Shown piece after piece: positions 1 through 7,711 of a stretch of 64,000 nucleotides of DNA. Position numbers and translations under genes: made by a program. Origin of the DNA: Variibacter sp. (lineage in GTDB: Bacteria > Pseudomonadota > Alphaproteobacteria > Rhizobiales > Xanthobacteraceae); the NCBI GenBank assembly GCA_019689555.1, contig JADGHE010000009.1, forward strand, positions 1-64,000, in the 5' to 3' direction. Position 1 is the stretch's first letter, and each line of letters begins with the position of its first letter. Under the pieces are notes generated by a model that worked only from the letters and a program-made list of their open reading frames with translations, had not been told where the DNA came from and did not search any database.

Positions 1-29
1 GGGGGGGGGGGGGGGGGGGGGGGGGGGGG
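1..29. other. poly-G run, probable assembly or sequencing artefact
   Basis: The first 29 bases are an uninterrupted G run followed by further G/C-only sequence up to the fhs stop codon. A run of this kind at the very end of a contig is typical of no-signal G calls in two-colour sequencing chemistry. No biological role is supported. Confidence 0.8.
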
Positions 30-63
30 TGCGCCGGGGGGCGCCCCCGCGGCCGCGGACGGC

Positions 64-1761
64 TCAGAACAAGCCGACGATCCGGCCCTCGGCATCCACG
101 TCGATGGAATCGGCGGCGGGAACTTTCGGCAGCCCCGGCATGGTCATGATCTCGCCGCAGATGGCGACGACGAATTCGGCCCCCGCGGAGAGCCGCACTT
201 CCCGGATCGGAATGATGTGGTCGACCGGCGCGCCCTTGAGGTCGGGATCGGTCGAAAAGCTGTACTGCGTCTTGGCGATGCAGATGGGCAGCTTTCCGTA
301 GCCCATGTCTTCCCACGCCTTGAGCTGGTCGCGGATCGACTTGTCGGCGGCGACGCCGCGTGCGCGATAGATCTCGCGCGCGATGGTCTCGATCTTCTCG
401 AACAGCGGCATGTCGTCGGGGTAGAGAAACTTGAGCTTGCTCTTGCCGCTGTCGCAGATCTTCACCACGGCACGGGCGACATCGGCCGCGCCTGCGCCGC
501 CCATGGCCCAGTGATCGGCCATGAACGCCTCGACGCCGAGCTTCCGGCAGGACTCCTGCACGAGCTTGATTTCGGTCTCCGTGTCCGAGGAAAAGCGATT
601 GATCGAGACCACGGCCTCAAGGCCGAACTTCCGCACGTTCTCGACATGGCGCTGCAGATTCGCCATGCCGGCCTCGAGCGCCTTGAGGTTCTCGGCCTTG
701 AGGTCTTCGCGCTTGACGCCGCCGTGCATCTTGAGCGCGCGAATGGTGGCGACGAGCACGACGCAGTCGGGCGCGAGCCCGGTCTTGCGGCACTTGATGT
801 TGATGAATTTCTCGGCACCGAGATCGGCGCCGAAGCCCGCCTCGGTGACCACGTAATCGGCGAGCTTGAGCGCGGTGGTGGTCGCGACAACCGAGTTGCA
901 GCCGTGGGCGATGTTGGCGAAGGGGCCGCCGTGGACGAAGGCGGGCGTGCCCTCGAGCGTCTGCACGAGATTGGGCGCGAGCGCGTCCTTGAGCAGCGCC
1001 GTCATGGCGCCGTGCGCCTTGAGATCGCGGGCGCGGACCGGCTTCCGGTCGCGCGTATAGGCGACGATGACGTTGCCGAGCCGCTCCTTGAGATCGTCGA
1101 GATCCCGGGCGAGGCAGAAGATCGCCATCACCTCGGAAGCGACCGTGATGTCGAACCCCGCCTCGCGCGGAAAGCCGTTGGCGACGCCGCCGAGCGAGCA
1201 GACGATCTGGCGCAAGGCGCGGTCGTTCATGTCCATGACGCGCCGCCAGGCGATGCGGCGGCTGTCGATGCCGAGCGCATTGCCCCAGTAGATGTGATTG
1301 TCGATCAGCGCCGCGAGCAGGTTGTGCGCCGCGGTGATGGCGTGGAAGTCGCCGGTGAAATGGAGATTGATGTCCTCCATCGGCACGACCTGCGCATAGC
1401 CGCCGCCCGCCGCGCCGCCCTTCATCCCGAAGGAGGGCCCGAGCGACGGCTCGCGCAGGCAGAGCATCGCCTTCTTGCCGATGTGGTTCAGCGCGTCGGT
1501 GAGGCCGACCGTCGTCGTCGTCTTGCCCTCGCCCGCAGGGGTGGGCGAAATCGCCGAGACGAGGATGAGCTTGCCGTTCGGCCGGTCCTTGAGCGTCTTG
1601 ATGTAGTCCATCGAGATCTTGGCCTTGTAGTGGCCGTAGGGCTCGAGGTTCTCGGGCGCGATGCCGAGCTTCTCGCGCGCGATCTCGACGATCGGCCGCT
1701 TCGCCGCGGCCTGGGAGATCTCGATGTCGGATTTCGGGTTCAGATGCTGTGAGGCGGGCAT
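64..1761 (-). CDS. fhs: formate--tetrahydrofolate ligase
   Basis: Catalyses ATP-dependent formylation of tetrahydrofolate by formate to 10-formyl-THF in the cytosol. The 565-residue product has the family's usual length (about 555-560 residues). The signature [14 protein letters not shown] (P-loop) lies near residue 75 and the glycine-rich [17 protein letters not shown] segment around 114-130. The stop is 64 bases from the window start, so the gene appears complete. It is the last gene of a leftward series (lyase, formyl-CoA transferase, formyltransferase, fhs), 143 bp behind the formyltransferase. Here it would capture formate released by the formyl-CoA transferase or produced by formyl-CoA hydrolysis. 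Identification is very secure; co-transcription with the upstream genes is inferred from orientation only. Confidence 0.97.
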   Translation of the reverse strand: MPASQHLNPKSDIEISQAAAKRPIVEIAREKLGIAPENLEPYGHYKAKISMDYIKTLKDRPNGKLILVSAISPTPAGEGKTTTTVGLTDALNHIGKKAMLCLREPSLGPSFGMKGGAAGGGYAQVVPMEDINLHFTGDFHAITAAHNLLAALIDNHIYWGNALGIDSRRIAWRRVMDMNDRALRQIVCSLGGVANGFPREAGFDITVASEVMAIFCLARDLDDLKERLGNVIVAYTRDRKPVRARDLKAHGAMTALLKDALAPNLVQTLEGTPAFVHGGPFANIAHGCNSVVATTTALKLADYVVTEAGFGADLGAEKFINIKCRKTGLAPDCVVLVATIRALKMHGGVKREDLKAENLKALEAGMANLQRHVENVRKFGLEAVVSINRFSSDTETEIKLVQESCRKLGVEAFMADHWAMGGAGAADVARAVVKICDSGKSKLKFLYPDDMPLFEKIETIAREIYRARGVAADKSIRDQLKAWEDMGYGKLPICIAKTQYSFSTDPDLKGAPVDHIIPIREVRLSAGAEFVVAICGEIMTMPGLPKVPAADSIDVDAEGRIVGLF

Positions 1762-1904
1762 GGGGCGCGGTCCACTGTGCTGGGGCTAGGGTCCAAATTG
1801 CGAAAACGGGAACTCGTCTTTCGCCGTCGCGCCGGCGCCCGCGGATCATGGCTTGCAGGTCCGCGCGGCGCGCGCACGACCGAGCGAGGGCGTCGGGCGG
1901 GCCT

Positions 1905-2831
1905 TCAGGTGAAGCGCGCGCCCGGCGCGAGCTGCGCGCTCGCCGCCCACTCGCCGGCGGGGATCTTCGGGCCGTCCGCCTGCACGCGCGTGACCTTGAA
2001 GCGGCCGTCGGCGCACACGACGGTGAAGCCGTCCGCCTCCACGGCGACGACCTCTCCCATCTTACCGCCGATGCCCTTCGGGTCCTTCGCGGGCAGCGGG
2101 GTTGCGTCGAAGATCCGCAGCCGCAGGCCGTCGAGGTTCGACCAGGCGCCCGGCGACGGATTGCAGCCGCGGATCAGCCGGTCGATCTGCTGCCACGGTT
2201 TGCCCCAGTCGATGTGGGCGTTCTCGGGACCGCAGCGGCCTTCGTAGGTGGCCTTGGATTCGTCCTGCTTGATGCGCGGCGCCTTGCCCGCCTTCACGAG
2301 GTCCACGGCTTCGAGCATCGCCTCGACGCCCATGGGGAAGAGGCGGTCGAAATAGACGGAGCCGACTGTGTCTTTCGGGCCGATCGGCGTCCTCTTCTGC
2401 AGCAGGACGTCGCCCGTATCGAGCCCGTTGTCGGGCCAGAAGATCGACAGCCCGGTCTCGGTCTCGCCCTTGATGATCGCCCAGTTGATCGCGCTCGGGC
2501 CCCGGTAGGCGGGGAGCAGGGACGGGTGATACTGGATCGAGCCGTGGGTCGGAATGTTGAGAAACTCCTCCGGCACGAACAGCGTGACGAAGGCCATGAC
2601 CTGTAGGTCGGGCTTCAGCGCGCGAAACTCCTCCCACACCTCGGGATTGCGGTAGGAGGTCGGCTGATAGACCGGCAAGCCTGCGGCGAGCGCCGCCTCC
2701 TTGAGCGCGTCGGGCTTCTGCCCGGGCTTCTCGGGCGCGACGTAAACCGCCACGACGTTTTCGCCGCGCTGGAGCAGCGCCTCCAGCACGGCTTTGCCGA
2801 ACGCCTGCTGCCCGTGGACCACGATACGCAT
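1905..2831 (-). CDS. stand-alone 10-formyl-THF hydrolase/formyltransferase (ALDH1L1 N-domain type)
   Basis: A 308-residue formyltransferase-fold protein. An N-terminal formyl_transf_N domain (about 1-200) is followed by a C-terminal formyl_transf_C domain (about 205-300). The segment SIQYHPSLLPAYRGPSAINW near residue 98, and WPDNGLDTGDVLLQKR about 35 residues later, closely match the hydrolase domain of animal 10-formyl-THF dehydrogenase (ALDH1L1). They match methionyl-tRNA formyltransferase less well: the Asn of the NxH motif is Gln here, while the catalytic His and Asp are kept. Family members hydrolyse 10-formyl-THF or move formyl groups between folate and another acceptor. It lies between a formyl-CoA transferase and formate-THF ligase, so a role in handling formyl groups from formyl-CoA is likely. 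The exact reaction is not shown by the sequence. It is not the house-keeping fmt by context: there is no def neighbour. Confidence 0.85.
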   Translation of the reverse strand: MRIVVHGQQAFGKAVLEALLQRGENVVAVYVAPEKPGQKPDALKEAALAAGLPVYQPTSYRNPEVWEEFRALKPDLQVMAFVTLFVPEEFLNIPTHGSIQYHPSLLPAYRGPSAINWAIIKGETETGLSIFWPDNGLDTGDVLLQKRTPIGPKDTVGSVYFDRLFPMGVEAMLEAVDLVKAGKAPRIKQDESKATYEGRCGPENAHIDWGKPWQQIDRLIRGCNPSPGAWSNLDGLRLRIFDATPLPAKDPKGIGGKMGEVVAVEADGFTVVCADGRFKVTRVQADGPKIPAGEWAASAQLAPGARFT

Positions 2832-2932
2832 TCAGTATCCTCCCAACCCGCCTGGGGCGCCCGCGGGCCGCGGGCCTCCGCCAGGCATCGACGTCATGTG
2901 TTGCGTCCCCGCCGGCGCGGGGACGGTTTCTG

Positions 2933-4504
2933 CTACGCCGCAGCGGCCGCGGGCTTCTCCGGCGCCGTCACGGCACCCGAGCCCATGATCTCGCTGATCT
3001 CCTTCGGCGAGTAGCCGAGGAGCTTCAAAATCTCCTCCGTGTGCTCGCCGAGCAGAGGCGCGCGCTTCACTTCGGTGATCGAGTCCGACATCTTCACCGG
3101 ATTGCCGACCGTCAGGTACTTGCCGCGCACCGGATGGTCGACCTCGACCACCGTGCCGGTCGCCCGCAGCGACGGCTCCTCGGCGATCTCCTTCATCGAC
3201 AGGATCGGCCCCACGGGGATGTCGTATTTGTTGCAGATCTCCATGACCTCGAACTTCGTCTTGGTCATGGTCCACTGCTCGATCGTGTCGAAGATCTTGC
3301 GCAGGCGCGGCAGCCGAGCGTTCGGCGTCGCGTAGTCGGGATCGGTCTTCCACTCCGGCTTGCCGATCAGGTCGCAGATCGCCCCCCACACCGGCGCCTG
3401 TGTGATGAAGTAGACATAGGCGTTGGGATCGGTCTCCCAACCCTTGCACTTGAGGATCCATCCCGGCTGCCCGCCGCCCGAGTCGTTGCCGGCGCGCGGC
3501 ACGGCGTCGCCGAACGGGATGCCCTCGCCGTACTGGCTGTACTCCTTGAGCGGGCCGTGCTTGAGGCGCTGCTGGTCGCGCAGCTTGACACGGCAGAGAT
3601 TGAGCACGCCGTCCTGCATGGCGGCGAGCACCTTCTGGCCGCGGCCGGTGCGCATGCGCTGATAGAGCGCGCAGACGATGCCGAAGGCGAGATGCAGGCC
3701 GGTGCCGGAATCGCCGATCTGCGCCCCCGTCACCAGCGGCGGCCCGTCACGAAAGCCCGTGGTGGAGGCGGCGCCGCCGGCGCACTGGGCGATGTTCTCG
3801 TAGACCTTGCAGTCCTCGTAGGGACCCGGACCGAAGCCCTTCACCGACGCCACGATCATGCGCGGGTTGAGCTTATGGATGTGCTCCCAGGTGAAGCCCA
3901 TGCGGTCGAGCGTGCCGGGGGCGAAATTCTCCACGAGCACGTCACAGTACTTGATCAGGCGCTCCAGGATCTCCTTGCCCTTCGGATGTTTGGAATCGAC
4001 GGTGATCGACCGCTTGTTGCCGTTGAGCATCGTGAAGTAGAGGCTGTCGGCGTTCGGCACGTCGCGCAGCTGGACGCGCGTGATGTCGCCAGTGCCCGGC
4101 CGCTCCACCTTGATGACGTCGGCGCCCATATAGGCCAGAAGCTGCGTGCAGGTCGGGCCCGACTGCACGTGCGTGAAATCGAGGACGCGCACGCCCTCGA
4201 GCGCCTTGCCGGCCTGGCCCCAGGGCTTCGTCGACGGCTTGGGGAGCCTGATCGTCGCCGCCCGCGCGGGGGACTTTGCGGTGCGCCGGGCGGCCGCTTT
4301 GGCGGTGGCGCGCTTCGCCGCGGCCGCAGGCCGCGCAGCCGTGCGCTTCGTCGTGGCGGCGGCGCGCTTGGCGGCGGGCGTGGCCGCGCGCCGTTCCGCC
4401 GGCCTCTTCGCGGCAACCGCGGCGGATGTCCGCTTGGGCTTCGTCAGCGCCTTTTTTCGCGAGGCCGCAGCGGCCGTCTTCCTCGGTTTCTTGCGCGTGG
4501 CCAT
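2933..4504 (-). CDS. frc: formyl-CoA:carboxylate CoA-transferase with H1-like basic N-terminal tail
   Basis: Class III CoA-transferase (CaiB/BaiF family) that moves CoA from formyl-CoA to a carboxylate, releasing formate. From about residue 100 it aligns from memory with Oxalobacter Frc: [20 protein letters not shown] with the conserved Arg, the catalytic Asp in AMQDGVLNL, the SGGGQPGW loop and [11 protein letters not shown] near the end. The position of Oxalobacter Trp48 is Gln, as in E. coli YfdW. Residues 2-85 form a Lys/Arg/Ala/Pro/Thr tail with almost no acidic residues, absent from ordinary Frc (about 425-430 residues); this product is 523. The ATG at 4504 is chosen because AGGAGA lies 7 bases upstream, and no ATG, GTG or TTG in the tail's distal part would give a normal-length enzyme. 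A low-complexity Ala/Pro run ends the protein. The neighbouring lyase and folate genes support formyl-CoA metabolism. Enzyme family very secure, acid substrate open. Confidence 0.9.
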   Translation of the reverse strand: MATRKKPRKTAAAASRKKALTKPKRTSAAVAAKRPAERRAATPAAKRAAATTKRTAARPAAAAKRATAKAAARRTAKSPARAATIRLPKPSTKPWGQAGKALEGVRVLDFTHVQSGPTCTQLLAYMGADVIKVERPGTGDITRVQLRDVPNADSLYFTMLNGNKRSITVDSKHPKGKEILERLIKYCDVLVENFAPGTLDRMGFTWEHIHKLNPRMIVASVKGFGPGPYEDCKVYENIAQCAGGAASTTGFRDGPPLVTGAQIGDSGTGLHLAFGIVCALYQRMRTGRGQKVLAAMQDGVLNLCRVKLRDQQRLKHGPLKEYSQYGEGIPFGDAVPRAGNDSGGGQPGWILKCKGWETDPNAYVYFITQAPVWGAICDLIGKPEWKTDPDYATPNARLPRLRKIFDTIEQWTMTKTKFEVMEICNKYDIPVGPILSMKEIAEEPSLRATGTVVEVDHPVRGKYLTVGNPVKMSDSITEVKRAPLLGEHTEEILKLLGYSPKEISEIMGSGAVTAPEKPAAAAA

Positions 4505-4691
4505 TGAGCTTTCTCCTGAAATCTCCGTTCCGTGTCTCGCGCGCAGCGTATCTTCCGCGAGGCGAAAGGGTGCGCTGCAGGATTTCCGTCTCGAGCGATC
4601 GCCGTTTGCAGGAACCGGAGCCCGACGCGAAGCGAAGGCCGCGCGTGCCGCGTCGCGCGCGGCACGGCCGTTTCCGCCCCGGGCCGTCGCC

Positions 4692-6449
4692 TCACTTGTA
4701 CATGGTCTGGTTCTTGGTGCCGGGCGCATACTCGTTGGGATCGACCCAGATGTTGACGACGGCCGACTTGCCGGTCTTCGCGACCATCTCGCGCGCCTTC
4801 CTCAGCGCCGGCGCGATCTCGGATGCGGCGCGCACCTCCGTTCCCCAGCCGCCCCACATCTTCGGGAAGTGGGAGAACTCCATGTCGCCGAGCTTGTTGC
4901 CGACATTGCCGCGCTGCGGACCGTACTTGGCGATCTGGCCGTAGCGGATCTGGTTCATCGCCGAGTTGTTGCCGATCACGGCGATGTAGGGGGCGCCGAA
5001 GCGGTCGGCGGTCTCCATGTCGAAGGCCGTCATCCCGAACGATCCGTCGCCGTAGTAGCAGAGCACCTCCTTGTTCGGATGCGCGAGCTTCGCGGCGAGG
5101 GCGAAGCCCGTGCCGACGCCGAGCGAGCCGAGCGCGCCCGGGTCCATCCAATGCCCCGGCTTGCGCGGGCGCACGGCCTGCGCCGAGATCGTCACGACGT
5201 CCCCGCCGTCGCCGATGTAGATCGTGTCCTCGGTGAGGAACTCGTTGATCTCGTAGGCGACGCGATAGGGGTGGATCGGCGTCTGCTCGGACTTGAACAT
5301 CGGCATCAGCTTCTCGAGCGCCGCCTCTTCGGCCGCCTGCAACTCCTTCATCCACTGCCGGCGCGCCTGCCGCTTGTCGTTCTTGATCCGGCTGTTGGCG
5401 GCGTTGAGCACCGCCTCAAGCACGGCGCCGGGATGCCCGACGATGCCGAGCGTGATGTCGCGGTTCTTGCCGACCGTGCGGTAGTCCATATCGATCTGCA
5501 CGAGCGTCGGCACGTTGATGCGCTTGCCGTAGCCCATGCGGAAGTCGAACGGCGTGCCGACGATGACGATGACGTCGGCCTTCCCGAAGGCGAGCGAGCG
5601 GGTGCGGTCGAAATGGTGCGGGTCGCCGGGCGGCAGCAGGCCGCGGCTTGCGCCGTTGAAATAGCCCGGAATGTCGAGGCCGCGCAGCAGCGCGATCGCC
5701 TCCTCGTGTCCGCGCGCGGTCCATACCTGCTGGCCGAACAGAATGGCGGGCCGCTCGGAGTTCACCAGAATGTCGGCGAGCCGCTCGATGTCGCGCGGAT
5801 CGCCGAGGGCGCGGACCGATGCGCGGTAGTGCCCCGGCTTCGGCACGACCGCCTTGGAGACGTCGATCTCGCGGTCGAGCACGTCGCGCGGGATTTCGAG
5901 ATAGCTCGGGCCGTAGGCGCCCGCGAAACATTCCCGCGCCGCCATGGCGATCATGTCGGCGACGCGCTCGGTCGACATCACCGTGGACGCGAATTTGGTG
6001 ATCGGCTTCATCATGTCGACGTGCGGAAGGTCCTGCAGGCCGCCCATCTTCCACTGGGTGAGGGCGCTTTGGCCACCGATGTGCAGAACCGGGCTCTCCG
6101 AGCGGAAAGCCGTGGCGATGCCGGTGACCGCGTTGGTGCAGCCGGGGCCGGCGGTGGTGACGACGCAGCCGAGTTTGCCGGTCTGGCGCGCATAGCCGTC
6201 GGCGGCGTGCGCCGCGGTCTGCTCGTGGCGCACGTCGACGATGCGGATGCCCTCGTCCAGGCAGCCGTCGTAGATGTCGATGATGTGGCCGCCGCACAGC
6301 GTGAAGATTGTGTCGACGCCTTCCGCCTTGAGCGCCTTGGCGACCAGGTGGCCGCCCGAAATGACGTTGGGGTCGGTGCTCTTGCGCTTCAGCGTGTCTT
6401 CAGCGGTCGTCGGTTCCGGCTTCTGTGCCTTCAATGTTGCTTCAGCCAT
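4692..6449 (-). CDS. thiamine-diphosphate enzyme, 2-hydroxyacyl-CoA lyase type
   Basis: 585-residue ThDP enzyme of the acetolactate synthase/oxalyl-CoA decarboxylase superfamily. The N-terminal PYR domain carries the activating Glu in [16 protein letters not shown] (about residue 75); a central domain follows. The C-terminal PP domain has the metal/ThDP motif GDGSFGM...NN near 450-475. Annotation pipelines may call it acetolactate synthase or oxalyl-CoA decarboxylase. The Tyr-Glu pair of Oxalobacter Oxc (GDYEEMDQ) is GGLQDLPH here, and the Oxc NNGGIYKG segment is [12 protein letters not shown]. By eye it is closer to ILVBL/HACL2 and the actinobacterial 2-hydroxyacyl-CoA lyases, which split 2-hydroxyacyl-CoA into formyl-CoA and an aldehyde or ketone. 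The adjacent formyl-CoA transferase supports a formyl-CoA product. ATG at 6449 follows GGAGGA by 6 bases. Superfamily certain; lyase versus decarboxylase is inference. Confidence 0.8.
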   Translation of the reverse strand: MAEATLKAQKPEPTTAEDTLKRKSTDPNVISGGHLVAKALKAEGVDTIFTLCGGHIIDIYDGCLDEGIRIVDVRHEQTAAHAADGYARQTGKLGCVVTTAGPGCTNAVTGIATAFRSESPVLHIGGQSALTQWKMGGLQDLPHVDMMKPITKFASTVMSTERVADMIAMAARECFAGAYGPSYLEIPRDVLDREIDVSKAVVPKPGHYRASVRALGDPRDIERLADILVNSERPAILFGQQVWTARGHEEAIALLRGLDIPGYFNGASRGLLPPGDPHHFDRTRSLAFGKADVIVIVGTPFDFRMGYGKRINVPTLVQIDMDYRTVGKNRDITLGIVGHPGAVLEAVLNAANSRIKNDKRQARRQWMKELQAAEEAALEKLMPMFKSEQTPIHPYRVAYEINEFLTEDTIYIGDGGDVVTISAQAVRPRKPGHWMDPGALGSLGVGTGFALAAKLAHPNKEVLCYYGDGSFGMTAFDMETADRFGAPYIAVIGNNSAMNQIRYGQIAKYGPQRGNVGNKLGDMEFSHFPKMWGGWGTEVRAASEIAPALRKAREMVAKTGKSAVVNIWVDPNEYAPGTKNQTMYK

Positions 6450-6777
6450 GGAAGTCCTCCGGGGCGTTCATTGGGAAGCGACGCCGTCGCGCGTCACCGC
6501 CTGCGTGAAGTGGATCTCGAATTGCGCCGCGACCGGCCCCGCCGACTGGGTCCGGGCGCGACATGCACGGGCATCGACTGGTCGGGACGCTCCGCCCGGC
6601 GCGGCCGCGCCACGGCCCGGCCGGATCGGCGCCGGCGCGAACATGGCAGCCGCGGTCCGATCGGGCAGCGCGCGCCGGCCGGCGACATGCCCGTCCGTCG
6701 GGGTCCGCTCGCCGTCCGTCCGGCCCGTGGCGAACGTCCGGCGCGGCGGAATGGGCTCGAGAACCGAGGGCTGCATC
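6450..6777. other. intergenic gap between lyase and GntR genes
   Basis: 328 bp of very GC-rich sequence between two leftward genes. It holds the lyase Shine-Dalgarno sequence at its left edge and presumably a promoter or operator for the lyase-frc genes, but I see no convincing -35/-10 pair or dyad. The open frames across it have no recognisable protein character. Confidence 0.6.
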
Positions 6778-7512
6778 TCAGTCCAGATAATCGGCGTAGC
6801 GCCGCACGTGCTCGGCGAGGCCGAGCGCATGGTCGCGCACGAGAGCCTCGGCGCGCTCCGTGTCGCGCAGCTCGAGCGCCTCGATGATGTTCATGTGGTC
6901 GCGAATCGAGCGGTCCGCGCGATCCTGCTCGCCGATGGTCTTGCGGCGGATCATGCGCATATGGGTGAAGAGGTTCTCGGCGAGATTCACGAGCACGCGA
7001 TTATGGCTCATGCCGATGATCGCCTGGTGGAACTGGATGTTCACCTCGGAGTACTCGTCGAGCTTTGCGTGCAGCTTGCCGTCCTCGAAGGTCGTGAACA
7101 TCGCCCGCAAGGTCGCGATCTCCGCGTCGGAGGCGTTCTGCGTGATCAGCCGCGCGGCCATGCTCTCCAGGGCGGCCCAGGCGGTGATGAGCTCGATGAC
7201 CTCGGCCTTGGTCTTGCGGACCACGTAGACGCCGCGCCGCGGCACGGAGCGCACGAAGCCTTCGCGCTCGAGCTGCGCCATCGCCTCGCGCACCGGCGTG
7301 CGGCTGATGCCGAGGTCGCTCGCGAGCTGGCGCTCGTCGAGCCGCACCTCGGAGGGCTGGTCGTACACGTTGAGGGAGACGATGACGTCCTTCAGCGCCG
7401 CATAGGCGCGGTCCGCGAAGGTCGAGGTGTCTTCGAGCGGCGCTAGGGCCACACGGGGCGGCGCTGCCGGCTCGCGGCCTGCGCGCTGAAGCGTGACGGT
7501 CCGATCCTGCAT
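6778..7512 (-). CDS. GntR-family transcriptional regulator, FCD (FadR) subfamily
   Basis: Predicted DNA-binding repressor or activator whose C-terminal domain senses an organic acid or acyl-CoA. The winged helix-turn-helix occupies about residues 35-100 (LGISRTPVREAMAQLEREGFV is the recognition segment). The FCD all-helical ligand domain follows, with the typical metal-site pattern: Asp in LDEYSEVNIQFHQAI, then His in MSHNR and RDHMNI. I chose the ATG at 7512 (244 residues), the usual family length; an upstream start at 7674 would add 54 residues of non-family sequence. It lies directly upstream of the lyase-frc-formyltransferase-fhs genes and downstream of tctCBA, all leftward, so it probably regulates one or both sets in response to the imported acid. 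Confidence 0.92.
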   Translation of the reverse strand: MQDRTVTLQRAGREPAAPPRVALAPLEDTSTFADRAYAALKDVIVSLNVYDQPSEVRLDERQLASDLGISRTPVREAMAQLEREGFVRSVPRRGVYVVRKTKAEVIELITAWAALESMAARLITQNASDAEIATLRAMFTTFEDGKLHAKLDEYSEVNIQFHQAIIGMSHNRVLVNLAENLFTHMRMIRRKTIGEQDRADRSIRDHMNIIEALELRDTERAEALVRDHALGLAEHVRRYADYLD

Positions 7513-7654
7513 GTTTGTTGCGCCGTGACGCCCTTCGGTGAGGTGGACGGCTCCGCGTTCCGTCTTCCTGCCTCGCGCGACCCCCGCCGCATCGGCGCCT
7601 TGCGCAAGGACGCCCGAGGCGGCGGAGGGCTCGAATCCCGGAGCTGTGGCATAC

Positions 7655-7683
7655 ATTATACCGAGAGCCGGCATCCGGCAACC
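7655..7683 (-). promoter_or_regulatory. candidate promoter of the GntR gene
   Basis: On the minus strand a perfect TATAAT (7655-7660) is preceded by TTGCCG-like hexamers at suboptimal spacing (15 or 21 bases). It stands out in a GC-rich background and lies about 140 bp upstream of the chosen GntR start. Immediately downstream, TGTATGCCACA has TGT/ACA arms that could bind a GntR-type protein. Sequence pattern only. Confidence 0.4.
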
Positions 7684-7711
7684 GGCAACCGCGGCTCATC
7701 GGCGCCGCGGC

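Noticed and set aside
4692-6449. Naming the ThDP gene oxalyl-CoA decarboxylase (oxc) or acetolactate synthase (ilvB)
   Set aside because: The Oxc substrate residues are absent and no ilvN is adjacent. I kept a broader lyase-type name.
4146-6887. Very long rightward open frame (913 codons) opposite the formyl-CoA transferase and lyase genes
   Set aside because: High GC makes stop codons rare on the antisense strand; the translation is Arg/His/Ala/Asp-rich with no domain, while the leftward genes have clear families. The same applies to long antisense frames at 217-1752, 3041-4507, 14255-16102, 18994-20694, 38904-40835 and others.
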